Origin: an uncultured Paracoccaceae bacterium
Lineage (GTDB): Bacteria > Pseudomonadota > Alphaproteobacteria > Rhodobacterales > Rhodobacteraceae
Length of the DNA stretch: 64,000 bases
Reading direction: 5' to 3'
Assembly (NCBI GenBank): GCA_947494675.1
Contig: CANLVP010000001.1
Coordinates: 806,001 to 870,000 of the forward strand
Shown: positions 8,230-15,699 of the stretch, in pieces
Layout: every line of letters starts with the position of its first letter
How positions within the stretch are numbered: position 1 is the first letter of the stretch
Notes under the pieces: generated by a model
What the model was told of the DNA's origin: nothing
Databases searched by the model: none
The model's input: the letters and a program-made list of their open reading frames with translations, nothing else
Made by a program: the position numbers and the translations under genes

Positions 8230-9078
8230 ATGTTACCGGATCATGCCCCCTCTTGCGATCGCTGTGCAGACCGTGCGGGTGCCGGGTTTGACACGCCATT
8301 CACCATGGCGTTTCAGCCGATTTTTGACGTCCAGACGCGGGCGATTTTCGCCTATGAGGCGCTGGTGCGTCCGATTGGCGATGGGTCTGCCTATGATGTG
8401 CTGTCCAAGGTGACGCCCGACAATCGCTACAGCTTTGACCAATTGTGTCGCAAGCGCGCGATCAGGCTGGCAGCACAATTGGGGATGACCACGAACCTGA
8501 GTATCAATTTCATGCCCAATGCGGTCTACAACCCCGACCATTGCATTCGCGCGACGCTTTGGGCGGCGGAAAAATATGGCTTTCCGATTGAACGGATCAT
8601 CTTTGAATTCACCGAGAGTGAGTCGATTGACGACATCGCCCATCTGCGCCGGATCGTCGGCAGCTATAAATCGCGGGGGTTCCGCACGGCGATTGACGAT
8701 CTGGGCTCTGGCTATACCGGGTTGGGCCTGCTGGCCGATAGCCAGTCTGAGATCATCAAGCTGGACATGTCATTGGTGCGTGGGATTGATGCCGATAAGC
8801 GGCGACAGGCGATCGTGGGCAATCTGCTGAACATGTGCCGGGACATGGGCATGCTCTGCGTGCTGGAGGGTGTCGAAACCCCGCAAGAGCTGCGCTGCGT
8901 TCTGTCGATGGGTGCGCGTTATATTCAAGGCTATGTGCTGGCCCGGCCGACCTATGAGGCATTGGAAAGTAGTGATGTTCTGGCGGAAAGGCTTGATGCG
9001 GCGCTTGGTGGTGGTGCGATGCCCTTGGCTGCGACCGCAAAGGCCACGGCTGCGCTTGGCGTGACCCGCAGCCTTTGA
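8230..9078 (+). CDS. EAL-domain cyclic-di-GMP phosphodiesterase
   Basis: This 282-residue protein is essentially one EAL domain with a short N-terminal extension containing CDRCAD. Catalytic and metal-ligand motifs are intact: Glu43 in YEALVRP, Asn in LSINFMP, Glu in FEFTESE, Asp-Asp in AIDDLGSGYTG, Lys in EIIKLDMSLVRG, Glu in LEGVET and the Gln of IQGYVLARP. It should therefore hydrolyse c-di-GMP to pGpG. There is no membrane segment or GGDEF domain. The Cys pair (about residues 9 and 12) could be a redox or metal site but is alone. AAAGGCG upstream is a possible ribosome site. Confidence 0.9.
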   Translation: MLPDHAPSCDRCADRAGAGFDTPFTMAFQPIFDVQTRAIFAYEALVRPIGDGSAYDVLSKVTPDNRYSFDQLCRKRAIRLAAQLGMTTNLSINFMPNAVYNPDHCIRATLWAAEKYGFPIERIIFEFTESESIDDIAHLRRIVGSYKSRGFRTAIDDLGSGYTGLGLLADSQSEIIKLDMSLVRGIDADKRRQAIVGNLLNMCRDMGMLCVLEGVETPQELRCVLSMGARYIQGYVLARPTYEALESSDVLAERLDAALGGGAMPLAATAKATAALGVTRSL

Positions 9079-9126
9079 CAGCCAAACCCATCAAAGGCGC
9101 TTGAAAATGTCTGCGTTGCCGATGCG

Positions 9127-9477
9127 TTAGCGGCGGGAATATTGCGTCTGTTTGCCACGACCCTGATCGCGCACGGTGACCAACGCGTCGCCATCAACCA
9201 GCACCACAATGCAGTCAGCGGGCAGGTCTTCGCCACCCAAAGCGCGGTTAAAGCAGGCCATACCGTTCTGGTAGCGCCATGTGCCGGTCAGCTCTTTGCC
9301 AGCGGCACCGCCCGTCAGCGTACCATTGCTGTTGAACTGGAACCAATTGCCGTCCGCATCCACAAAAGCGTTGTTCACGACCTGCGCGCGGAATGTATCG
9401 CCGTCGCCGATCTGCTGCCACTCTGCAAGTGCGGGGGTGGCTGCAATAATAGCCATCATACTCAAAAATTTACGCAT
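9127..9477 (-). CDS. Small secreted protein of unknown function
   Basis: This 116-residue protein has a clear Sec signal peptide (MRKFLSMMAIIAATPALA, cleavage before EWQQIGDG). The mature part is about 97 residues, predicted beta-rich, with two cysteines (in GMACFNRAL and LPADCIVVL) that could pair in the periplasm. It contains GTLTGGAAGKELTGTWRYQNG, reminiscent of small lipocalin-like or META-like beta proteins, but I do not assign a family. AGAGGAG lies a few bases before ATG 9477, which decides against the TTG one codon earlier. Confidence 0.7.
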   Translation of the reverse strand: MRKFLSMMAIIAATPALAEWQQIGDGDTFRAQVVNNAFVDADGNWFQFNSNGTLTGGAAGKELTGTWRYQNGMACFNRALGGEDLPADCIVVLVDGDALVTVRDQGRGKQTQYSRR

Positions 9478-9596
9478 CAAATGCTCCTCTGAACGTCGTT
9501 ATTCACAGGTGGTGCCGATCTGGTCTGTGGTCAAGACCCGGGATGGCGGGCGGGGCGTTTTGGGCGGGCTTTAGCCCGTCCCAAGAGCGGCGACCG

Positions 9597-10055
9597 TCAG
9601 ACCGGCAGCGCGGTGGTTTGGCGCACCGTGCGCAGGGCAAAGGACGACTGCATCTGCGCCACGCCGGGCAGCGTCGCAAGGTAGCGGCGGTGGATGCGGG
9701 CGAAGTCTTCGGTGTCGCCAGCGACCACCTTCAACAGGTAATCCGCCGTGCCCGCCATCAAATGACATTCCAGCACATCCGGCACCCGCGCGACGGCACG
9801 TTCAAATGCGTCCAGCACCTCATCCGCTTGGCCCGACAGCGTGATTTCCACGAAAACCGTCGTTGGCCGCCCCATCTTGCGCGGATCCAAGAGCGCGACA
9901 TAGCCCGAGATCAGCCCGTCCTTTTCCATCCGCTGGATACGCCGGTGACAGGCAGAGGGCGACAGGTTCACCTTGTCCGACAGCTCTGCATGGGACATGC
10001 GGCCCTGCTTTTGCAAGGCGGCAAGGATGCGGCGATCTATGTGGTCGATCTCCAT
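9597..10055 (-). CDS. Lrp/AsnC family transcriptional regulator
   Basis: This 152-residue protein has the N-terminal winged helix-turn-helix (IDRRILAALQKQGRMSHAELSDKVNLSPSACHRRIQRMEKDGLI, residues 4-48) and a C-terminal RAM/AsnC effector domain with HLMAGTADYLLKVVAGD. The Lrp-type regulators sense amino acids as dimers or octamers. No transporter or amino acid enzyme adjoins it on the same strand, so its target is probably remote, or itself. AAAGGAAC precedes the ATG. Confidence 0.93.
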   Translation of the reverse strand: MEIDHIDRRILAALQKQGRMSHAELSDKVNLSPSACHRRIQRMEKDGLISGYVALLDPRKMGRPTTVFVEITLSGQADEVLDAFERAVARVPDVLECHLMAGTADYLLKVVAGDTEDFARIHRRYLATLPGVAQMQSSFALRTVRQTTALPV

Positions 10056-10355
10056 TTCGAGCAGGTTCCTTTCGCCAAAGCGCCAACTGGCGCTCCATTT
10101 GTCGCGCCCAACGGTAGGTTACCGCAGGTTTCTTGCACATGATAGATGTAAAGGAGGTCTCAACGCGGCGTGCGCAGGCAACTCCGCACCCAAATTCTCA
10201 AACACAATCAGAGGGTTACGCCATCACCCAAATTTCTTGGGAACCACACCGTTTTCAGGCGGTTATGACCCCTCAAAGGCGCCTGTCCCCGTGCCTTGCT
10301 GGCCGGTTGCGCGTCTTCCCGAAATTCACGCGCGACCGGCCGCCACTTTCATCGC
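10056..10355. other. Non-coding gap between lrp-like gene and phyR, with one hairpin
   Basis: These 300 bases carry no convincing gene on either strand. The first part should hold the promoter of the Lrp-like gene. Near the phyR end, GGCCGGTTGCGCG (10301-10313) pairs with CGCGCGACCGGCC (10329-10341), a 13-pair stem with one wobble and a 15-base loop. No T-run follows on either strand, so a classical intrinsic terminator for phyR is not supported, although it may stabilise the 3' end. Confidence 0.5.
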
Positions 10356-11171
10356 TTAGGCGTGCAACGTTTCGGTCGAGGCAAAGAACATTGCCTGCGA
10401 CACCGCAGAGCGGACTTGATCCTCTGCATAGGGTTTGGTGATCAGGAAGGCTGGTTCCGGTTTATCGCCAGTGAGCAGCCGTTCGGGGAAAGCCGTGATA
10501 AAGATCACCGGCACATCGCCAAACAGACCAAGCAGGTCATTCACCGCATCAATGCCCGAGGATTTGTCGGCCAGTTGGATATCGGCAAGGATCAGGTCAG
10601 GCCGCTCGTTTTGGCCCATGACCACCGCGCTTAGATGGGTGCGCGCCACGCCGGTGACGCGGTGACCCACCTCTGTCACGATGGTTTCCAGGTCCATCGC
10701 GATCACGACCTCGTCTTCGATAATCAGGATATTGCCTGCGACACTTTCGGCCATTTCGCGGTGGGCGATGTCGATGAGTTGTCCGACATTGGCCGCTGTC
10801 ACGCCCATGATCTGCGCCACCTCGTCGCGTGTGAACCCTTCGAGCGTGTGCAGCAAAAGCGCCTCGCGCGTGTCAGGGGTCAGTTTCGACAGATGGGCCT
10901 GGGCCGCTGCTTCGACCTTTGACGCGCCACCCTCGGGCGTTGGCGCGGGGCTGGCGACCCAGATCCGGTGCATCGCGGCAAAAAGCGCCACCTTGACCGG
11001 CAGCGATGCTGTCAGCACAGCAGGATCAGCAAGGATCGCCTCGAGCGTGGCAATGGCATAGGCGTCGCCGCTGTCTTGTGATCCGGTCAGGGCGCGCGCA
11101 TAGCGGCGCAGGTAAGGCAGCTGGGCTGCAACGGCTGCAGACATGTCATCCTGTGGCGTCAACGAAGTCAT
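10356..11171 (-). CDS. phyR: General stress response regulator PhyR (anti-anti-sigma factor)
   Basis: This 271-residue protein has the diagnostic PhyR order: an N-terminal sigma-factor-like domain (YLRRYARALTGSQDSGDAYA, then LLLHTLEGFTRDEVAQIMGVTAANVGQLI) and a C-terminal receiver domain (NILIIEDEVVIAMDLE) with phospho-acceptor Asp197 in LILADIQLAD, the switch Thr in VIFITAF and Lys in LITKPY. When phosphorylated, the sigma-like domain captures NepR and frees EcfG. It diverges from nepR-ecfG across a palindromic promoter region. ATG 11171 is preferred to the TTG one codon upstream. Confidence 0.96.
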   Translation of the reverse strand: MTSLTPQDDMSAAVAAQLPYLRRYARALTGSQDSGDAYAIATLEAILADPAVLTASLPVKVALFAAMHRIWVASPAPTPEGGASKVEAAAQAHLSKLTPDTREALLLHTLEGFTRDEVAQIMGVTAANVGQLIDIAHREMAESVAGNILIIEDEVVIAMDLETIVTEVGHRVTGVARTHLSAVVMGQNERPDLILADIQLADKSSGIDAVNDLLGLFGDVPVIFITAFPERLLTGDKPEPAFLITKPYAEDQVRSAVSQAMFFASTETLHA

Positions 11172-11199
11172 CAACTGTTCCGATTTTGTAAGTTGTTAT

Positions 11200-11231
11200 G
11201 GAACTAAACCCCGTTCTGGGTGTTTAGTTCC
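11200..11231. promoter_or_regulatory. Palindromic, divergent EcfG-type promoter between phyR and nepR
   Basis: GGAACTAAAC (11200-11209) and GTTTAGTTCC (11222-11231) form a perfect 10-base inverted repeat. Reading right, GGAAC-N16-TGTT (11200-11224) fits the EcfG pattern GGAAC-N16/17-CGTT. Reading left from 11231, GGAAC-N16-GGTT also fits. The -10 elements each deviate at one base. The layout suggests that both phyR and nepR-ecfG are autoregulated by EcfG. Confidence 0.7.
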
Positions 11232-11270
11232 TGAAAACCGATTGTCCCTTATTCTGTGGCTTCCCCCAGC

Positions 11271-11435
11271 ATGGCAAAGAACCCACCCAGCGAGAAGGCA
11301 AAAGAGCTGATCGACGCAAATTTGCGGCGGGTGTTCGAGGAGGCCGCAAAGGAAGACCTGCCAGATCGCTTTCATGACCTGTTGGCACAGCTGAAAGAGA
11401 CCAAACCGCAACAGGACCGCGGATCAGGCCAATGA
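11271..11435 (+). CDS. nepR: Anti-sigma factor NepR
   Basis: This 54-residue protein reads MAKNPPSEKAKELIDANLRR, then VFEEAAKEDLPDRFHDLLAQLKE. The core IDANLRRVFEEAAKEDLPDRFHDLL is the two-helix NepR motif that clamps EcfG regions 2 and 4. It sits at the expected place between the divergent phyR promoter and ecfG, and overlaps ecfG by ATGA. GTG 11256 is an in-frame alternative start; neither start has a good ribosome site. The protein is short but complete for this family. Confidence 0.93.
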   Translation: MAKNPPSEKAKELIDANLRRVFEEAAKEDLPDRFHDLLAQLKETKPQQDRGSGQ

Positions 11436-11992
11436 CCGCCGCCATCCCCCCAGAGGAGGAGCTGGTCAGCCATTTGCCGGCCATGCGTGCCTTTGCCATC
11501 AGTTTGACCCGCAACAAAAGCGCGGCCGACGATCTGGTGCAGGACACCATTGTCAAAGCTTGGACCAATATCGCCAAGTTTCAGGCGGGCACCAATATGC
11601 GCGCCTGGCTTTTCACGATCCTGCGCAACACGTTTTATTCCGAGCGGCGCAAGGCCAAGCGTGAGGTTGCGGATGTGGACGGCGTGATCACTGCCAAACT
11701 GGCGGAAAAGCCTGCCCATGACGGCCGATTGCAGTTTCAGGATTTCAAGCGCGCCTTTGAAACGCTGCCCGTGGAACAGCGCGAGACGCTGATCTTGGTG
11801 GGTGCATCCGGTTTTTCCTATGATGAGGCTGCCGAGATGTGCGGTGTCGCCGTCGGCACGATTAAAAGCCGTGCGAACCGGGGCCGCAAACGGCTGGGCG
11901 AGCTGATGGGGCTGGATGAAAACGGGCCGGTGGAACTGACCGATCGGGCGACGATGGCGGTGGTGGCCAGCAACAGCGGCAAATCGATCTGA
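11432..11992 (+). CDS. ecfG: General stress response sigma factor EcfG
   Basis: This 186-residue ECF sigma factor has region 2 (AFAISLTRNKSAADDLVQDTIVKAWTNIAKFQ, with NMRAWLFTILRNTFYSERRK for -10 recognition) and region 4 (FETLPVEQRETLILVGASGFSYDEAAEMCGVAVGTIKSRANRGRKRL for -35 recognition). Similarity in region 2.4 and the NepR-PhyR neighbours identify it as EcfG. It is sequestered by NepR and released by PhyR-P. Start and stop both overlap neighbours (ATGA with nepR, one base with the kinase gene). Confidence 0.95.
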   Translation: MTAAIPPEEELVSHLPAMRAFAISLTRNKSAADDLVQDTIVKAWTNIAKFQAGTNMRAWLFTILRNTFYSERRKAKREVADVDGVITAKLAEKPAHDGRLQFQDFKRAFETLPVEQRETLILVGASGFSYDEAAEMCGVAVGTIKSRANRGRKRLGELMGLDENGPVELTDRATMAVVASNSGKSI

Positions 11993-13710
11993 TGCTCCGG
12001 CAAGGCGCGGGGGCCGGGCTGCCCGTCAGGATCATGCTGCTTTTGACGCTCGCACTGCTGCCGCTGGGTTATCTGGGGGTGATCCAGACAACTGCGCTGT
12101 CCGACACCGCCGAAAGCCGGTTGCGCCTGTCACTGATCGGCGCGACCGAAGCCACGATCCAAGGCAAAACGCAGCGGCTTGAACGTGGGTTGGGCGCGGC
12201 AGAGGCGATTGCCGGGATCGTCGGGCAATTCATCGATGACCCTGACGTCTGCGCACAATTCATGGCCACGTTTACCGCGCGCGATCCGGCCTTTAGCTAC
12301 GCGGGGTTTCTGGAACGTGACGGCGCGGTCCGCTGCGCCTCTGCGCCCGAATTCCTGAGCTATATGGCCGACGCTGATTTGACGTCCTTGACGGGCACCC
12401 CACGCGCCGTGATCCGCCCCGCGCCAAACGCGCCCGCTGACGGCGCACCGGTCTCTGTCATTCTTTGGCCTGTGGTTGAGGATGATGCGTCGCTGCGTGG
12501 CTATGTGGCGCTGACGCTGCCGGGCGGAGAAATTGCCCAAGAGCTCAACCAAGTTCCCGCGCGCCCGACAACGTTGGCGACCTATAACCGCGAGGGCCGG
12601 GCTTTGCGCCTTGAAGGGCCGGAGCCGACCGCCGCCATGATCGCAGAACTGCAGGAACGCGTGGGACAGATGCCGCCACTGCAGCCGACAACTCACCTGA
12701 TCGATGACGACACAGGTGCGCCCAAGGTGCTGGTTCTGTTGCCGATGATCCCGCAGCAGGTCTACGCGATTGCGGTTTGGCCCCATACGACCCCGTCGCC
12801 TGCCCTCTTTGGCATGTCCCTGCCCGCGCCATTCTTTCCCGGTCTGATGTGGATCGCGAGCCTTGCGGTCGCCTATCTGGCGATGCACCGCTTGGTGGTG
12901 CGCCATGTGCAACGGCTTGGCCAGCAGATGGAGGCTTTTGGCCGACATCGCACCATCAACCGCCCGGACGACGACCCCGCGATCCCATCCGAAATCCGCG
13001 CGCTCGAGACGACGTTTCAGGGCATGGCGCTGGATCTGATCAGCGAAGAGGCGCGGATGGAAGATGCGCTGCGCGAAAAGAATATGCTGATCAAAGAGGT
13101 GCATCACCGGGTCAAAAACAATCTGCAACTGATCACCTCGATCATGAACCTGCAGGTGCGCGATACCCAAAGCGTCGAGGCGCAGAATATCCTTGCCCGC
13201 CTGCAAGACCGGGTGCGCGGGCTGGCGACGGTCTATGGCCACATGTACGAGGCGCGCGGCGTTGAACGCACCAGCGCGGCAGAGCTTTTAGGCGACGTCT
13301 TTGGCGCGGTGCTGAACGCGGGCGACCTGCCCGCCAAGGGCGTGACAGTCACCGTCAACTTTGAGGACGCAAGCCTGACCGCGGATCAGGCCGTGCCGCT
13401 GACCTTGCTGGCCAGCGAATTGGCGGCGCAATGCCTTGCGACCGTGTTGGCGTCACCCGATCAGACCCATGACATCGACGCGGAATTTGCACTGGTCGCG
13501 CACGGTCAGGCCCGGTTGGCTTGCACCCATCGCGGCCCGCAACGCAGCCCGGAAAGTGCCACGCCCGAGGCCGGATTAGCCTCAAAACTGTTAACAGCAT
13601 TTGCCCGGCAGCTTGACACCACCCCAAAGATCGATGCGCAAAGCGACTATTGCCGCACATCGATTACCTTTGCATTACAAGCATTTGACTACGCTGATCG
13701 CAGCTATTGA
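11992..13710 (+). CDS. Membrane-bound HisKA_2-type sensor histidine kinase of the stress locus, ATPase domain degenerate
   Basis: This 572-residue protein has a signal-anchor helix (about 13-32), a periplasmic region of about 240 residues, a second helix (about 280-298), a HAMP-like linker and a HisKA_2 dimerisation/phosphoacceptor domain, LREKNMLIKEVHHRVKNNLQ (His371/372). It directly follows ecfG and so is the likely PhyR kinase/phosphatase (PhyK-like). The C-terminal ATPase domain is unusual: the N-box position reads PLTLLASELAAQCLATVL, without the usual ELVTNALKH asparagine, and no DxGxG loop is evident. It may act mainly as a phosphatase or use a diverged fold. Confidence 0.85.
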   Translation: MLRQGAGAGLPVRIMLLLTLALLPLGYLGVIQTTALSDTAESRLRLSLIGATEATIQGKTQRLERGLGAAEAIAGIVGQFIDDPDVCAQFMATFTARDPAFSYAGFLERDGAVRCASAPEFLSYMADADLTSLTGTPRAVIRPAPNAPADGAPVSVILWPVVEDDASLRGYVALTLPGGEIAQELNQVPARPTTLATYNREGRALRLEGPEPTAAMIAELQERVGQMPPLQPTTHLIDDDTGAPKVLVLLPMIPQQVYAIAVWPHTTPSPALFGMSLPAPFFPGLMWIASLAVAYLAMHRLVVRHVQRLGQQMEAFGRHRTINRPDDDPAIPSEIRALETTFQGMALDLISEEARMEDALREKNMLIKEVHHRVKNNLQLITSIMNLQVRDTQSVEAQNILARLQDRVRGLATVYGHMYEARGVERTSAAELLGDVFGAVLNAGDLPAKGVTVTVNFEDASLTADQAVPLTLLASELAAQCLATVLASPDQTHDIDAEFALVAHGQARLACTHRGPQRSPESATPEAGLASKLLTAFARQLDTTPKIDAQSDYCRTSITFALQAFDYADRSY

Positions 13711-13751
13711 GGCGGGAATCCGCCCATTTCGACCGACCTAATTATTAAATC

Positions 13752-13776
13752 GGAACCAATCGGTCCGAACGACGTT
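13752..13776 (+). promoter_or_regulatory. EcfG-type promoter upstream of the 49-residue membrane protein
   Basis: GGAAC (13752-13756), a 16-base spacer and CGTT (13773-13776) form an exact match to the EcfG consensus GGAAC-N16-CGTT. Transcription would begin roughly 10 bases beyond, about 20 bases ahead of ATG 13805. The site lies directly downstream of the stress-response kinase gene. Confidence 0.75.
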
Positions 13777-13789
13777 AACCATTTGTTAA
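13775..13789. promoter_or_regulatory. CtrA-type site TTAA-N7-TTAA
   Basis: TTAACCATTTGTTAA at 13775-13789 is an exact TTAA-N7-TTAA, the alphaproteobacterial CtrA response-regulator motif. It begins on the last two bases of the EcfG -10 element, so a bound regulator would be expected to affect that promoter. A chance occurrence in an AT-rich gap is possible. Confidence 0.45.
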
Positions 13790-13804
13790 CAATTGGAAGC
13801 ACGC

Positions 13805-13954
13805 ATGTTCGGCACGGTACACATTATCACAATCCTTGGGCTGGTCCTGTCGACCGCCGCCATTTTTGTGCTGACCCGGTCAAAGCGCCAAGACCGCGCG
13901 CCCGTGCCACCGACCGAGACGACGATCCCCCCACATACAAAAAGGCCCACCTGA
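13805..13954 (+). CDS. Small single-pass membrane protein, stress-promoter linked
   Basis: A 49-residue frame reads MFGTVHIITILGLVLSTAAI, FVLTRSKRQDRAPVPP and a Pro/Thr-rich tail. Residues 4-24 form one membrane helix followed by a basic stop-transfer, predicting a cytosolic C-terminus. GGAAGC lies nine bases before the ATG. An exact EcfG promoter and a CtrA-type site precede it. The TGA lies inside the loop of the following terminator, so the last codons are part of that hairpin. No family recognised; probably a small general-stress membrane protein. Confidence 0.7.
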   Translation: MFGTVHIITILGLVLSTAAIFVLTRSKRQDRAPVPPTETTIPPHTKRPT

Positions 13955-13968
13955 ACAGGCGGGCCTTT
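13941..13968. terminator. Bidirectional intrinsic terminator
   Basis: AAAGGCCC (13941-13948) pairs with GGGCCTTT (13961-13968), with inner CTG/CAG pairing. A-rich sequence on the left and T-rich on the right allow termination on both strands. It lies between the convergent 49-residue gene and mscL and contains the former's stop codon. Confidence 0.85.
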
Positions 13969-13989
13969 GCAGTCGATTGACGCCGTTGA

Positions 13990-14370
13990 TTACTTCGCCA
14001 GGCTGTCGCGGATTTCCTTCAGCAGGTCGAGCTCTGTCGGGCCGGTATCTTCGGCAGGCGCTTCTTCTTTTGGCGCTTCTGCTGCGGCTTTCACCTTGTT
14101 GACGGACCGCACCAGCATGAACACCACAAACGCGATGATCAGGAAGTTGATGACGGCCATGATGAAGTTACCATAGGTGAATGTTGCCTCGCCCACGGTT
14201 GCGGTCAGACCAGCAAAATCAACGCCGCCCATGAAGACGCCAATGATCGGGTTGATCAGGTCTTCGACGAGCGAGCCAACGATGGCGGTGAAGGCTGCGC
14301 CGATAATGATACCGACGGCCATGTCCATGACATTGCCCTTGGCAATGAAGTCTTTGAATTCAGATAGCAT
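13990..14370 (-). CDS. mscL: Large-conductance mechanosensitive channel MscL
   Basis: This 126-residue protein has the canonical start [22 protein letters not shown]1 ([26 protein letters not shown]), a short periplasmic loop, TM2 ([25 protein letters not shown]) and the C-terminal bundle helix [14 protein letters not shown]. Homopentamers open under membrane tension to release solutes during hypo-osmotic shock. An Ala/Glu/Pro insert ([17 protein letters not shown]) precedes the tail helix. ATG 14370 is chosen with AGGGGACA upstream; ten extra N-terminal residues in the longer frame are not family-like. Confidence 0.97.
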   Translation of the reverse strand: MLSEFKDFIAKGNVMDMAVGIIIGAAFTAIVGSLVEDLINPIIGVFMGGVDFAGLTATVGEATFTYGNFIMAVINFLIIAFVVFMLVRSVNKVKAAAEAPKEEAPAEDTGPTELDLLKEIRDSLAK

Positions 14371-14520
14371 AGTGTCCCCTGTTCCAGTTATTGTACGCAC
14401 AGCATAACTTCTGTGCGAGCGTGCACAGTCCTAACGCATTTTGTTAACGAACCAAGGGGTTTTTATTAACCTTTGGTCCCCCCATCTTAGAAACCTAAAC
14501 CAAATCAGAGGAACCACTTG

Positions 14521-15219
14521 ATGTCGGACCTGTCTTCGTTTCCCATTACCAGCCGCTGGCCTGCAAAGGACCCATCGGTCATTCAGCTTTATTCCTTTCC
14601 AACACCCAATGGGGTGAAGGTCTCAATCGCGCTGGAGGAAATGGGTCTGGCCTATGAGCCGCATTTGGTCACCTTGTCCGATGCGGACGTCAAAAGTGAT
14701 GCGTTTCTGTCGCTGAACCCCAACAACAAAATCCCCGCGATTATTGACCCCAACGGCCCCAATGGCCCGCTCGGACTGTTCGAGAGCGGTGCGATCCTGC
14801 TGTATCTGGCTGAAAAGTCCGGCAAGTTCATCGGCACAACCGCCGCTGATAAAGCGCATGTTACGCAGTGGCTGATGTTCCAGATGGGTGGCCTTGGCCC
14901 GATGCTGGGGCAGCTTGGGTTCTTTCACAAATTCGCCGGTAAAGAGATCGAAGACCCCCGTCCACGCGAGCGCTATATCGGTGAAGCCAAGCGCCTGCTG
15001 GCCGTTTTGGAAAAGCAGCTAGAGGGGCAGGATTGGATCGCTGGTGACTATTCCATCGCGGATATGGCGATTGCGCCCTGGCTCAATGCGCTCAATTTCT
15101 ACGGGGCGAAAGAGATCACCGGCTTTAACGATCTGACCAATGTGCCCGCCTATGTGGACCGGTTCTTGGCACGGCCTGCGGTGGATAAGGCCAAGAACAT
15201 CCCGCCGCGCCCGGCTTAA
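14521..15219 (+). CDS. Nu-class glutathione S-transferase / YfcG-like disulfide-bond oxidoreductase
   Basis: This 232-residue protein has an N-terminal thioredoxin fold with LYSFPTPNGVKVSIALEEMGL, the cis-proline segment NPNNKIPAI and the glutathione-binding LFESGAILLYLAEK, then an all-helical C-terminal domain containing MFQMGGLGPMLGQLGFFHKF. TPNG and the GGLGPMLGQ segment are signatures of the YfcG/YghU Nu class, which reduces disulfides with two bound glutathiones. It lacks an active-site cysteine, as expected. AGAGGA precedes ATG 14521. A hairpin (about 14451-14474) in the upstream gap may be regulatory. Confidence 0.88.
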   Translation: MSDLSSFPITSRWPAKDPSVIQLYSFPTPNGVKVSIALEEMGLAYEPHLVTLSDADVKSDAFLSLNPNNKIPAIIDPNGPNGPLGLFESGAILLYLAEKSGKFIGTTAADKAHVTQWLMFQMGGLGPMLGQLGFFHKFAGKEIEDPRPRERYIGEAKRLLAVLEKQLEGQDWIAGDYSIADMAIAPWLNALNFYGAKEITGFNDLTNVPAYVDRFLARPAVDKAKNIPPRPA

Positions 15220-15237
15220 GCCGGTCTGAAGCCCGGC

Positions 15238-15684
15238 CTACGGCAGCTTGCCGGACAGGACGTAGTTCAGGATCTGCACGACTTGCTGTGGGGTTTCGAC
15301 CACGGCAAGGGCGGCGGCGTCGACCTCTTTCAGCGCGTGCTGATGGTCGGCGCCGTGCATCACAATCAGGGACTTACCCAAAGCGGCGGCCATGCCCGCG
15401 TCAAAGGCAGCGTTCCACTGTTTGTATTTCTCACCAAAGCGCACCACGACGACGTCCGCGTTTTCGATCCCGTGACGGGTGCGGATCGCATTGAGCTTCG
15501 CGCCCTTGTTGTCGTGCCAGAACTTGTCAGGCTCAGCCCCCATGATCGCCACGCCACAATCGTCTGAGGCATCGTGATCGGTCACAGGGCTGTCAAAGGC
15601 CACATCAAGACCCGCCGCCCCTGCGGTGATCTGGTCACGCCAGTCGGTGTGGATTTCGCCGGAAAGATAAATGCGCAGGGTCAT
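15238..15684 (-). CDS. YtoQ family protein
   Basis: This 148-residue protein reads MTLRIYLSGEIHTDWRDQIT, then SPVTDHDASDDCGVAIMG, ADVVVVRFGEKYKQWNAAFDAGMAAALGKSLIVMH and HALKEVDAAALAVVETPQQVVQIL. These match the YtoQ family, a Rossmann-like fold related to nucleoside 2-deoxyribosyltransferases (note IYLSGEI and the GMAAALGK segment). No reaction is established. It ends close to the convergent GST gene and follows the GNAT gene on the same strand. Confidence 0.8.
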   Translation of the reverse strand: MTLRIYLSGEIHTDWRDQITAGAAGLDVAFDSPVTDHDASDDCGVAIMGAEPDKFWHDNKGAKLNAIRTRHGIENADVVVVRFGEKYKQWNAAFDAGMAAALGKSLIVMHGADHQHALKEVDAAALAVVETPQQVVQILNYVLSGKLP

Positions 15685-15699
15685 GGGCTGTCCTTTTCG

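Noticed and set aside
12130-13242. 370-residue open frame antisense to the histidine kinase
   Set aside because: Shadow of the kinase gene; no ribosome site or domain.
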